Positions 54,966 through 64,000 of a stretch of DNA of 64,000 nucleotides are shown piece after piece; positions within the stretch are counted from its first letter, which is position 1; every line of letters begins with the position of its first letter. A program made the translations under genes and the position numbers. The notes below the pieces were generated by a model. The model made no database searches, was not told the DNA's origin, and saw nothing but the letters and a program-made list of their open reading frames with translations. This stretch comes from Opitutia bacterium (GTDB lineage: Bacteria; Verrucomicrobiota; Verrucomicrobiia; Opitutales; T3Sed10-336): contig PXBO01000010.1 of assembly GCA_003566885.1 (NCBI GenBank), forward strand, positions 1 through 64,000, given 5' to 3'.

Positions 54966-56495
54966 CTAACCGGCCTCTGCCGGCGGCTCGAGGCCTTTAG
55001 TTTGCGGCCCCCGCGATAACTCCTGCGCGGGGGTGTGCAGGAAGGCGTGGAGGCGGGCGGCGGATTGCGGACCGATGCCGTCCACCTCGGCGATTTCGGC
55101 CGGAGTGGCTCGTTTCAGGCGTTGCAGGGAGCGAAACCGGGCCATGACCGCAGCCTTGCGTTTGGGTCCGAGCCCGGGAAAATCGTCGAGCATGGATTCC
55201 CGGATCCTCTTGCTGCGAAGCTCCGCGTTAAAGGTATTCGCAAAGCGGTGGGCCTCGTCGCGAATCCGTTGCAGCAGGCGCAGCGGAGGACTGTTGGAGG
55301 GCAGGTTGAGCGGAGCCCGTTCGTCGGGAAACACAATGGTTTCCTCCCGCTTGGCCAGACCGACCAACGCCGGCGGTTCAAGGTTGAGGACAAAGAACGC
55401 TTTCAGCGAAGCGGTCACCTGCCCGCGTCCCCCGTCGATCACCACCAAATCGGGGAACGGTTTTCCCTCGTCCGCCAATCGCCGGTAGCGTCGACCGACG
55501 ACCTCCTCCATGGCGCGGAAATCGTCGTTCCCCTCGAAGGACCGGATCCGGTAGCGCCGGTATTGGGTTTTGTCCGGGCGGCCGTCGGTAAAACGCACCA
55601 TCGAGGCCACGGAGTAGGTCCCCGAAATATGCGAAATATCGAAACATTCAATTACCCTGGGCGATCGGGACATTCCCAAAACCTCCATGAGTTCGGCCAG
55701 TTCGCCCCCGGGACGAAGCCCCGCCAGCGGGTCGCGGGTAAACTTGCGGGTCTTGAGCAGGGTCTTTTCCAGAGCCAACACCACATCGCGCAGTTCCGCC
55801 GCCTTTTCGTACCGCTGTTTTTCCGCCGCAGACGTCATGTCCGATCGCAGCCGCTCCAACCACTCCCGCGCCTTTCCTTCCAGAAAGGCACAGGCGTTTT
55901 CCACCCGATCACGGTACTCATCCGGCGAGACTTCGTTGGGAAACACCGTCAGTTCGCGCCGAACGTCATCGTACAGGCGATAACGGCCGTCGGGAAGGCG
56001 CGCCGGCGAGGCGTCCGCCAGGATTACGCCGAAACGGCGTCGCAATTCCTCAAGCGTTTTACGCAGGGGGCCGGCGTGAGCGAACGGTCCGAAGTAGCGT
56101 GAACGCTCGTCGGTGCGATTGCGGACCAGCCGGAAACGCGGTATGACCGCCTCCAGATCCACCCGCACCAGGAGAAAACGTTTGTCGTCGGTGAAATCGG
56201 TGTTGTAGCGGGGTTTCCACTCCTTGATCAGGCGGCCCTCGAGGAGGAGCGCCTCAGATTCCGATTTAACCTCGATCACGTCAAAATCCCGGATCATGGA
56301 GATCAGAGCCCGGATTTTCGGTTGGTGGATTCGACTGCGCGATGGTTGGAAATAAGTGGATACGCGTTTTTTGAGATTCTTCGCCTTGCCCACGTAGAGA
56401 ATCGTCCCCAGCCGATCCTTCATGAGATAAACTCCGGGACCGGAAGGCAATTTCCTGACCTTTTCCTTGATTTTGCTGGCGCCGCTCTCTGGCAT
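54966..56495 (-). CDS. uvrC: Excinuclease ABC subunit C
   Basis: LPSGPGVYLMKDRLGTILYVGKAKNLKKRVSTYF, ECFDISHISGTYSVASMVRFTDGRPDKTQYRRYRI, LVVIDGGRGQVTASLKAF, C-terminal HhH. Confidence 0.98.
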   Translation of the reverse strand: MPESGASKIKEKVRKLPSGPGVYLMKDRLGTILYVGKAKNLKKRVSTYFQPSRSRIHQPKIRALISMIRDFDVIEVKSESEALLLEGRLIKEWKPRYNTDFTDDKRFLLVRVDLEAVIPRFRLVRNRTDERSRYFGPFAHAGPLRKTLEELRRRFGVILADASPARLPDGRYRLYDDVRRELTVFPNEVSPDEYRDRVENACAFLEGKAREWLERLRSDMTSAAEKQRYEKAAELRDVVLALEKTLLKTRKFTRDPLAGLRPGGELAELMEVLGMSRSPRVIECFDISHISGTYSVASMVRFTDGRPDKTQYRRYRIRSFEGNDDFRAMEEVVGRRYRRLADEGKPFPDLVVIDGGRGQVTASLKAFFVLNLEPPALVGLAKREETIVFPDERAPLNLPSNSPPLRLLQRIRDEAHRFANTFNAELRSKRIRESMLDDFPGLGPKRKAAVMARFRSLQRLKRATPAEIAEVDGIGPQSAARLHAFLHTPAQELSRGPQTKGLEPPAEAG

Positions 56496-56565
56496 TTTTC
56501 GGAAACCGATGTATGCTGATTATTGCATTCTTTCAACCCACTCCACCCTGTGACTATATTCAATA

Positions 56566-57834
56566 ATGGGCTCCGGCAAGAATCTCGAGATAATCACCAT
56601 CGGCAACGAATTGCTGCTTGGCCGCGCCTACGAAAAACACCTGGGCTACCTGGCCGCGTGGCTCTATCCCCGCGGAGTGCATATTCGGCGCAGCGTGGTG
56701 GTCCGCGATTCCCCTGAGGAAATTGAGGACGAAGTGCGGAGAGGCTGGGAGCGGGCGGACCTGGTGATTACCACCGGGGGACTCGGCCCCACCTCCGACG
56801 ACCTCACGCGGGAAGCGGTGGCCAGGGTGCTGGGAGTGACGCTGTTTCGGGACGAGGAAACCGTCGGTCGGCTGGAGGCCTATTTCCGCGAGCGCGGGCG
56901 TCCCATGACGCCGAACAACCTGCGCCAGGCCGACCGGCCGCAAGGCTCGGAGCTGATCCCCAACCGGAACGGCACCGCTCCCGGAATCTGGTACCGCCGG
57001 GGAAACAAGGTCCTGATCATGCTCCCGGGACCCGCGGAGGAATTGCACCCCATGTTCGAAAACGAAATTTTGCCCCGGCTGGACACCGCGGGGTTGCTGG
57101 AGCCGGAGACGCCCTTTGTCGAGATCCGTACCGCCGGTTTGGGCGAGTCGGTATTGGAAACGACGCTCGAACCCCTTTTGAATCGTTTCCCCGGGATCAA
57201 AATTTCCTACCGGGCGCACAGCGCCCTGGTCGACGTCCGTCTCAGTTCCGAGGACGGCGCCTACGACCGCGAAGCTCTGGAAGCCATCGGAGCGGAATGC
57301 GCCGAGGCCCTGGGGGAAGATTTTGTGGGCTTTGGCTGTCAGATGCTCAGCCGGATCCTCTCCGACAAGTTGCGGGAACGCGATCAACTCCTGGCGGTGG
57401 CGGAATCCTGTACCGGGGGTCTGCTGGCGAGCTGTTTCACCGATATTCCCGGTGCCTCCAAAACCTTCGCCGGCGGGGTCGTGGCCTACACCAACGCCGC
57501 CAAAGTGCAGCTCCTGGGGGTTCCGGAATGCCTGCTCGCCCAACACGGCGCGGTGAGCCCGGAAGCCGCCGCGGCCATGGCTACCGGGGTCGCGGAACGC
57601 CTTTCCGCCGAGTACGCGCTAAGCATCACCGGTTTCGCAGGTCCCGGAGGCGGGAACCGGGAAAATCCGGTCGGCACCATCTACCTGGGACTGCACACCC
57701 CGGAAGGCGTCTGGTCCCGCCGGGTCAACTTCCCCGGCAGCCGCACCACCGTCAAGACCCGCGCCGTCAACGCCGCCCTCGACTGGCTCCGCCGGGAACT
57801 GGCGAAACCGATCGCCACCCCGAGCAACGCCTGA
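56566..57834 (+). CDS. cinA: CinA family competence/damage-inducible protein
   Basis: IITIGNELLLGRAYEKHLGYLAAWLYPRGVHI, VITTGGLGPTSDDLTREAVARVLG; C-terminal amidase domain LAVAESCTGGLLASCFTDIPGASKTFAGGVVAYTNAAK. Confidence 0.96.
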   Translation: MGSGKNLEIITIGNELLLGRAYEKHLGYLAAWLYPRGVHIRRSVVVRDSPEEIEDEVRRGWERADLVITTGGLGPTSDDLTREAVARVLGVTLFRDEETVGRLEAYFRERGRPMTPNNLRQADRPQGSELIPNRNGTAPGIWYRRGNKVLIMLPGPAEELHPMFENEILPRLDTAGLLEPETPFVEIRTAGLGESVLETTLEPLLNRFPGIKISYRAHSALVDVRLSSEDGAYDREALEAIGAECAEALGEDFVGFGCQMLSRILSDKLRERDQLLAVAESCTGGLLASCFTDIPGASKTFAGGVVAYTNAAKVQLLGVPECLLAQHGAVSPEAAAAMATGVAERLSAEYALSITGFAGPGGGNRENPVGTIYLGLHTPEGVWSRRVNFPGSRTTVKTRAVNAALDWLRRELAKPIATPSNA

Positions 57835-58025
57835 GTCCTAGCCTGCTCCCGGCCCTCCAACAAGACTTTCTGTCAAGTATATTTAGCCTGGCAAATTATT
57901 TACCCTCCTTGAATCGAATGCCCGGGCAATCTGGGGGTGGGAGGCAATGCCGCCCGTTCTCGAATAGACTTGTCCGCCCTTCCTCATCGGGACATTTTTC
58001 AGATTCCTGCTCCATTCCTTTCAAT

Positions 58026-60302
58026 ATGAAGACTCAACCCTCCAGTTTATTGTCGTTTTTCCATGGACTAATCCGGTCGTTACCCCGGGGCCTGATGCCG
58101 GGTTGGCATCACCGACGGGCGGTGACGTTCTGTGCCTTCATGGTCACCGGGCTCGTTGCCGGTCAGCCCTTTACCCAGGGGGCCGAAAACCTGGTGTGGG
58201 AATGGCGGAATCCGCTGCCCCAGGGAAATACGCTTCAAAGTGTCGTTCACGTTGACGACAAGCTGATCGCTGTCGGATCCGGTGGAACGATTATTACGAG
58301 CGACGGGATCGAATTGAGCACTCAGACGCTCGGTTCGACCATCAATCTGTTCGATATCGCCAGGAACGGATCGATCTATGTCGCCGTGGGGAGTAAAGAC
58401 GGCAACCTCGTCACGGTCTCAAGTCACGATGGAGAATCCTGGTCCATTCAGACTTTCGAAGATGCGGGATCCCTTCGTGCGGTGATTTGGAACGGGAGCT
58501 CATTTTTCACGGCGGGCACAGGCGGGCGCATACGTCAAAGCGAAGACGGAACCCATTGGGAAACACGCGATGTATCGGCATCGGCATGGTTCGAAGCCAT
58601 TGTGTGGACGGGAGATCAACTGGTCGCCGTCGGCGGGGTACCCGGCGGGGGTAGAACGCCCCCAAGACGGGTCGTCGCCACCAGCGCAGACGGAATCGAC
58701 TGGGATGTCCAGGAAACCACCGACGCCACGCCACTTACCTCAATTGCCTGGAATGGCTCCCGCTATATTGCCACCGTGGACTGGTACCCTTCGATCCTGG
58801 GCAGCACCAATGCCACGGATTGGGAAACCGTCCATTCCACAGGGGATGCCAGGGCGCAATCGGTGACCTCGAACGGGAGTGAATTCCTCGCCGTTGGCAC
58901 AAACGGCAGCCTTTTCCGCAGTACGGACGGTCTGAGTTGGACCCATCAGGAAATCGGGTTCGGGGGCGTGCTTCAATCGATCACCCCAACGCCTAATGGG
59001 GCCGCCGTAGTGGGAAACGGCGGTTTTTTCGCGTTCAGCGATACGCTTTCCGACTGGACCACTCTCGCAAGTGGATTTTTTGAAACCCTGCACGACGTTT
59101 CCTGGAACGGGGAACGCTTCATTGCTGTGGGCGATAACGGCCGGATACTCACCAGCACGGAAGGAATCGATTGGACACCGGTTGAATCCGGAACAACGGA
59201 AATCCTTTTCGGCCTTTTGGAAACCGAAGAAAGAATCGTGGCCGTTGGCACAAACGGGCGAATTGTTGTCAGCGAGGCTGGCACGCCTTTCGAGGTTCGT
59301 GATTCGGGAGTGAGCACAACTTTAAGGGATATTGCCGACAGCGGTGAACGGTACGTCGCGGTCGGCCACAGCGGTACCATCGTGACGAGTGCTGACGCAG
59401 CAACCTGGTCCGAGGTGGAAACGTCCACTAACGTAACACTGTACAGCATCGCCTGGCAAGATGGCCTCTTTGTCGCTGTGGGAAGCAACGGCACAATCTT
59501 GACCAGTCCTGACGGAAACGAATGGGAGATCGAGGATTCCATTACCATATGGCCGCTGGAAGGCATTGCTTCAAATGGCACGACGTGGGTGGCTACCGGG
59601 AACCAACAATCAGTGGCGACGAGTTCCAACGGCAAGGATTGGCAAAACATTGCGAACGCCGTCGAACACAACATTTCTTCACTTTTTTGGAGCGGAACTG
59701 AGTTTATAGGCCTGGGCACGGGCTGGATTTCAACCAGCCCGGACGGATCGAATTGGGAATCCGCGCGTTTACCCGTAACCCATGCCCTCAAGGCCGCCGC
59801 GTGGGACGGCCGACAGTATATCGTAGTTGGAACCCATGGATCCATCCTCTCTGGAGAAGCGCACAGTCCTGAAAACACGTTTACCGCCTGGCTGCACGAC
59901 CATTTTGACGAAACCGAGCTGGAGAACGAAGTCCTTTCCGATCCGGAATCGGATCCGGGTGGTTTCGGAATCAACAATCTCCTGCGTTACGCCTTTGATC
60001 TCGATCCGCGTCATCCCAATATCCACGATATTTCTCACGTTGCGACCACCTCGCTTGAGGATCCCGAAGGTGACTATATCGTCATAACCTTTTCGCGGCG
60101 CGCCAACGCGGCCGATCTTGAATACCAAGTGGAGAGCGGCGACCAGCCGGGATCATGGCAGCACCTTGATGAGAATTACTTTGTCGAGGCTTCCCCGACG
60201 GAAAACGAGGCGTTGGAATTGGTCACCTATCGCGACAGCGTCCCCATCGGCGAAACAGACTCGCGCTTTATGCGAGTGACGGTAAAGCTTGTGGATCCCT
60301 AA
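58026..60302 (+). CDS. Secreted Ycf48/WD40-like beta-propeller repeat protein with verrucomicrobial-type C-terminus
   Basis: ~10 repeats of form W(N/D)G..FVAVG..G.I.TS.DG..W; C-terminal FTAWLHDHFDETELENEVLSDPESDPGGFGINNLLRYAFDLDP and ITFSRRANAADLEYQVESGDQPGSW. The ORF track's 57297 start runs through cinA in another frame and is not credible. Confidence 0.8.
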   Translation: MKTQPSSLLSFFHGLIRSLPRGLMPGWHHRRAVTFCAFMVTGLVAGQPFTQGAENLVWEWRNPLPQGNTLQSVVHVDDKLIAVGSGGTIITSDGIELSTQTLGSTINLFDIARNGSIYVAVGSKDGNLVTVSSHDGESWSIQTFEDAGSLRAVIWNGSSFFTAGTGGRIRQSEDGTHWETRDVSASAWFEAIVWTGDQLVAVGGVPGGGRTPPRRVVATSADGIDWDVQETTDATPLTSIAWNGSRYIATVDWYPSILGSTNATDWETVHSTGDARAQSVTSNGSEFLAVGTNGSLFRSTDGLSWTHQEIGFGGVLQSITPTPNGAAVVGNGGFFAFSDTLSDWTTLASGFFETLHDVSWNGERFIAVGDNGRILTSTEGIDWTPVESGTTEILFGLLETEERIVAVGTNGRIVVSEAGTPFEVRDSGVSTTLRDIADSGERYVAVGHSGTIVTSADAATWSEVETSTNVTLYSIAWQDGLFVAVGSNGTILTSPDGNEWEIEDSITIWPLEGIASNGTTWVATGNQQSVATSSNGKDWQNIANAVEHNISSLFWSGTEFIGLGTGWISTSPDGSNWESARLPVTHALKAAAWDGRQYIVVGTHGSILSGEAHSPENTFTAWLHDHFDETELENEVLSDPESDPGGFGINNLLRYAFDLDPRHPNIHDISHVATTSLEDPEGDYIVITFSRRANAADLEYQVESGDQPGSWQHLDENYFVEASPTENEALELVTYRDSVPIGETDSRFMRVTVKLVDP

Positions 60303-60306
60303 TGAT

Positions 60307-61422
60307 ATGGCGGACAAACCATTCACTTTTATCGGCGGCGCGGATGATTTCCTGGTCGAGCGGGCGGGCAAGGAACGTTTCGCGCGGATGACCGAGGGCG
60401 TGGAAGACGACTTGGCCAAGGAGATCGTGGACGGCTATGCCAACAACGTGGGCGAGGTGGAAAAGGCGGTGAACCAGTTCGTCCAGGCGGTGGACACGCT
60501 GCCGATGTTCGGCGGGAAAAAAGTGGTGTGGTTCAAGAGCGTGTGTTTCCTCGCCGACTCGGTAACCGGCCGGGCCGAGGGTACCTTGAAACAAGTGGAG
60601 CGGCTCCAGGAGGTGCTCGGAAGGCTCGATCCGGCCTCGGTTTCGGTCCTCGTCACCGCGTCACCGGTGGATCGTCGCCGCAGCTTCCCGAAATGGCTTG
60701 AGAAGACCGCCGACATCCAGTGGCTGGCGGCCGCGGGGACCGGCCGCAATGACGACCCGCGTGCTCTGGAGGACCTGGTCCGCCGCGAGTGCGCCGCCTT
60801 TGGCGTCGAAATCGCGCCCAACGCTCTGGCGCTGCTCACCGCCAAGGTCAATGCCAACACCCGCCTGGTGGTGGAGGAGGTCCGCAAACTGGCCACTTAT
60901 CTCGGAAAAGAGGGCGGCGTGATTGAGGAAGCCCTGGTGGCGGAGTTGGTCCCGGATTTTGGCGAAGGTGACTTCTTTGAAGCGGCGGAGGCCTTTTTTT
61001 CCCGCGACCTGGCCTGGACCCTGGACGCCCTGCGGCGCCATTTTTTTGCCGGACACGACGCCCGCGGCCTCATCACCACCCTGCAAAACCGCAACCGCAT
61101 TCTCATCCAGCTCAAGACCCTGCTCGATGCCGGTGAAATCCGCATGGGCTACCGCGGCCTGGACAAAACCACCTTCGAACAGGCCGCCCGTGCCCACCGC
61201 GAGGCCTTCGGCGATTCCGAAACCAAATCCCATTTCAACGTTTTCACCCAGAACCTCTGGTACCTCGGCAAACTTTCCGACGGAGTGAAAGGGCTGACGC
61301 TGCGCCGCCTGATCGACCACCAAACCGAATTCATCCGCGCTTTCGAACGGATACTGACCCACCCTAACGAGCAGGAGGAAGTCATGCGCGAAACCGCGAT
61401 ACGGTGTCTGGGGGAGTCGTGA
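60307..61422 (+). CDS. holA: DNA polymerase III subunit delta
   Basis: TFIGGADDFLVERAGKERFARM, VDTLPMFGGKKVVWFKSV, LGRLDPASVSVLVTASPVDRRRSFPKWLEKTADIQWL. Confidence 0.9.
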   Translation: MADKPFTFIGGADDFLVERAGKERFARMTEGVEDDLAKEIVDGYANNVGEVEKAVNQFVQAVDTLPMFGGKKVVWFKSVCFLADSVTGRAEGTLKQVERLQEVLGRLDPASVSVLVTASPVDRRRSFPKWLEKTADIQWLAAAGTGRNDDPRALEDLVRRECAAFGVEIAPNALALLTAKVNANTRLVVEEVRKLATYLGKEGGVIEEALVAELVPDFGEGDFFEAAEAFFSRDLAWTLDALRRHFFAGHDARGLITTLQNRNRILIQLKTLLDAGEIRMGYRGLDKTTFEQAARAHREAFGDSETKSHFNVFTQNLWYLGKLSDGVKGLTLRRLIDHQTEFIRAFERILTHPNEQEEVMRETAIRCLGES

Positions 61423-61454
61423 TTCGTTATCCGTGATTCGTCATTTGTGATTCG
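61419..61454 (+). repeat. 14-nt tandem GTGATTCG repeat, 3 units
   Basis: GTGATTCG at 61419, 61433 and 61447, overlapping the holA stop codon. Confidence 0.9.
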
Positions 61455-61480
61455 ATCACGAAGCTACGAATCACCTTTTT
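61447..61480 (+). terminator. Terminator-like hairpin between holA and purB
   Basis: GTGATTCG-atcacgaagcta-CGAATCAC followed by CTTTTTT. Confidence 0.6.
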
Positions 61481-61521
61481 AACGTGCCATTCTCCCGGCG
61501 CGGTTCTAGTGTCTTCCGCTT

Positions 61522-62940
61522 ATGATTCCCAACGTGCTCGCAGAACGGTACGCGTCGACGCAAATGCAATCCATCTGGTCGGCCCAGGGGCGGGTTCTCA
61601 TTGAACGCGATTTCTGGATCGCGGTCATGAAAGCCCAGCGGGACCTCGGGCTGGATATTCCGGAGGACGCCATCCGGGCCTACGAAACGGTGCGGGAAAC
61701 GGTCGACCTGGAATCGATCGACCGGCGGGAACGCAAGACCCTGCACGACGTAAAGGCGAGAATCGAGGAATTCTGCGACCTGGCCGGCTGGCAGCACATC
61801 CACAAAGGACTCACCAGCCGCGACCTGACGGAGAACGTGGAGCAACTCCAAGTGCACCGTTCTCTGGTCAACCTGCGAATCAAAACCGCCGCCGCGCTCG
61901 GGCTGCTGGCGGAGCGGGCCCGGGAGTATCGCGATCTCATCGTCACCGCCCGCACCCACAACGTGCCCGCGCAACCGACCACCTTCGGCAAACGCCTGGC
62001 CATGTCGGGCCAGGAACTCCTGCACGCCTTCCGCCGGCTGGAATCCCTGATCGAAAGCTACCCGGTGCGCGGCCTGAAAGGGGCGGTCGGCACCCAACTC
62101 GATCTGATGACCCTGTTCGGCGGTGATCGGGCCAAGGTGGCCGAACTGGAGAACCGGATTCTGGAGTACCTGGGATTCCGTCACTCCCTGGCCAATACCG
62201 GCCAGGTGTATCCGCGGAGCCTCGATTTTGAGACCGTCACCTGCCTGGCTCAGCTTGGCGCCGGGGCCGGCTCCTTCGCCCGCACCCTGCGCCTGATGGC
62301 CGGTCACGAACTGGCCAGCGAAGGCTTCCTGGAGGGTCAGGTGGGCTCCTCGGCCATGCCGCACAAAATGAACAGCCGGAGTTGTGAACGGATCAACGGA
62401 TTCAACGCCATCCTGCAGGGCTACGTCGCCATGACCGCGGCCCTGGCCGGCGATCAGTGGAACGAAGGCGACGTGTCCTGCTCGGTGGTGCGCCGGGTGG
62501 CGCTGCCCGACGCGTTTTTTGCCATCGACGGTCTGCTGGAAACCTTTTTGACCGTCCTGCACAACATGGAAGCCTACCCGGCCGTGATCGAAGCCGAGAA
62601 CCGTCGTTACCTGCCCTTCCTGGCCACCACCACTTTCCTGATGGAAGCGGTCAAGGCGGGGGCCGGACGCGAGGAAGCCCACCAGGCGATAAAGGAACAC
62701 GCTTTGGCGGCGGTACGCGCGTTGCGCTCCGGAGAGACCACGGAAAACGATCTGCTGGAACGTCTGGCCGGCGACCCCCGCCTTCCCCTGGAACGTTCCG
62801 CCCTGGATGCCATTCTGGCAACTCCGGAGCGCTTCCTCGGCACCGCGCCGGAACAAGTCGATCGTTTCACGGAAGACGTCGATTCCGTGCTGATCCGTTT
62901 TCCCGACGCCGCCGGTTACAGACCGGATCGTATTCTGTAG
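61522..62940 (+). CDS. purB: Adenylosuccinate lyase
   Basis: HKGLTSRDLTENVEQLQVHRSL, ARTHNVPAQPTTFGKRLAM, GSSAMPHKMNSRSCERINGF. Confidence 0.95.
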   Translation: MIPNVLAERYASTQMQSIWSAQGRVLIERDFWIAVMKAQRDLGLDIPEDAIRAYETVRETVDLESIDRRERKTLHDVKARIEEFCDLAGWQHIHKGLTSRDLTENVEQLQVHRSLVNLRIKTAAALGLLAERAREYRDLIVTARTHNVPAQPTTFGKRLAMSGQELLHAFRRLESLIESYPVRGLKGAVGTQLDLMTLFGGDRAKVAELENRILEYLGFRHSLANTGQVYPRSLDFETVTCLAQLGAGAGSFARTLRLMAGHELASEGFLEGQVGSSAMPHKMNSRSCERINGFNAILQGYVAMTAALAGDQWNEGDVSCSVVRRVALPDAFFAIDGLLETFLTVLHNMEAYPAVIEAENRRYLPFLATTTFLMEAVKAGAGREEAHQAIKEHALAAVRALRSGETTENDLLERLAGDPRLPLERSALDAILATPERFLGTAPEQVDRFTEDVDSVLIRFPDAAGYRPDRIL

Positions 62941-62995
62941 TTTTCCGGAGTCACGAAAACGGGAAAGCGGCCGGAAAAAGACTCGCCGCCCCCAA

Positions 62996-63826
62996 TCAGT
63001 TGAGAGCCGGCTCGGTTTCCTCCGGAATCCACGGTTGGCGGGTCTCGAGGCGCAATTGCCCCGCGCGGCGCAAACCCTCACGGACCTGACCCGAGCTCAG
63101 GTGCGGCACAATATGCCGGAGTGCCTCCGGATTTCCGCCATTTGACATAGAAAGATAACACCAGGCGTAAGCTTCCACGAAACTTTGCGGCACACCGCGG
63201 CCGTAATAATACATCATACCAAGATTGTACTGCGCGCGCGCGTAATTCTGGCGGGCGGCCTGGCGGTACCATGAGACCGCTTCCGCCGAATTCAGCGACA
63301 CCCCTTCTCCATTGGCGAAAAGCACCCCCAAATTGTTCTGGGCCGGGGCATAACCCTGGTCGGCCGCACGACGGTACCATTCCGCCGCTTCGGCCTGGTT
63401 GCGCGCCACCCCTTCCCCATAGTCGTACAGCATGGCGAGATTGTACTGGGCTCGCACATGTCCCTCTTCGGCCGCCCGGCGATACCATTCGGCCGCCTTC
63501 TCCAGATCCTGTCCCACGCCTTCGCCGCGATCGTAAATCACCCCCAGACGGTACATGGCGTTTACGTACCCCTGATCGGCGGCCATGCGATACCAGCGAA
63601 CCGCTTCAAAATTGCTCTGCGGCTCGTGTCGCTGCTTTTCGTACATCCACCCGAGGTAATACTGAACCCCGACCTCTCCGGCTTCCCCCTCGTCGATAAG
63701 ATTCTGCAGGTTGCGTCCGGCGGAGTTTTCCGATCCTGGATTGGAATTGGCCGTCAGACAGCCATTGAAGAGTGACAGGGCAAACAGGGCGCCCAGGAAC
63801 GAAAAAATAATGCGCGGTGAAATCAT
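62996..63826 (-). CDS. Sel1-repeat lipoprotein
   Basis: Lipobox-like LFNGC after the signal; repeats A..WYRRAA(D/E)QG(Y/H)..AQ.NLG.(L/M)(Y/F)..GEGV. Confidence 0.92.
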   Translation of the reverse strand: MISPRIIFSFLGALFALSLFNGCLTANSNPGSENSAGRNLQNLIDEGEAGEVGVQYYLGWMYEKQRHEPQSNFEAVRWYRMAADQGYVNAMYRLGVIYDRGEGVGQDLEKAAEWYRRAAEEGHVRAQYNLAMLYDYGEGVARNQAEAAEWYRRAADQGYAPAQNNLGVLFANGEGVSLNSAEAVSWYRQAARQNYARAQYNLGMMYYYGRGVPQSFVEAYAWCYLSMSNGGNPEALRHIVPHLSSGQVREGLRRAGQLRLETRQPWIPEETEPALN

Positions 63827-63902
63827 GCGGAACAGAGATTAACTCCAATAAATGACCCGAGAGAGGTCGTTGTTTCAAACTAAATCCGGATGTAGAACAC
63901 CG

Positions 63903-64000
63903 CTAATAGCGGTTGGTCGCACCGAAATAACTAAGAAGCCAGACTTCCTTCCAAACCCGGTACCGTCCTTCCCAGGTGATTTTCCCGTGTTCGTCGCGCA
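63903..64000 (-). CDS. C-terminal fragment of an unidentified CDS (truncated by window edge)
   Basis: Reverse-strand reading RDEHGKITWEGRYRVWKEVWLLSYFGATNRY* with stop at 63905-63903; too short to assign. Confidence 0.4.
   Translation of the reverse strand, partial: RDEHGKITWEGRYRVWKEVWLLSYFGATNRY

Noticed and set aside
57297-58025. N-terminal extension of the 1001-aa plus-strand ORF
   Set aside because: It overlaps cinA in a different frame with arginine-rich shadow sequence; the signal peptide begins at the ATG at 58026.
1-64000. tRNA, rRNA, tmRNA or prophage/transposase genes
   Set aside because: No recognisable tRNA T-loop/acceptor arrangement in gaps, no rRNA-like stretch and no integrase/transposase-like ORF found on either strand by reading; tRNAscan-SE and Infernal would be needed to exclude small RNAs.

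Overview
This 64 kb window is a gene-dense, high-GC bacterial chromosome segment. It looks verrucomicrobial (probably Opitutae/Puniceicoccales-like), judging by PEP-CTERM and C-terminal adhesive/EF-hand-like tails, the long ThyX and overall gene repertoire; that taxonomic call is inference. Most of the window is core metabolism and information processing: recA, mnmE, mnmG, trmB, rnd, queC, queE, cysS, hemB, pyrD, argB, argD, aroA, tyrA, rpmJ, rpmE, thyX-like, uvrC, cinA, holA and purB. I see no rRNA, tRNA, CRISPR array, prophage or transposase. The accessory content that stands out is: (i) a tandem pair of Sec-signal-bearing Hcp-like proteins with no type VI genes nearby; (ii) four type II toxin-antitoxin loci, including a recently duplicated pair with conserved promoters and a head-to-head pair of different modules; (iii) a BlaI repressor plus M56 peptidase whose C-terminus is a long HEAT-repeat array, with an inverted repeat in the promoter spacer; (iv) a GKRP-like double-SIS protein; (v) a two-lobed ThyX-like protein; (vi) several families of intergenic repeats. 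One repeat family, TGTGGCGTG followed by a hairpin, shows compensatory stem changes across four copies. Another, a 9-nt CACGAAGRR tandem, runs into the 3' end of a protein-coding gene. All calls come from reading the supplied sequence and translations; no searches were run.
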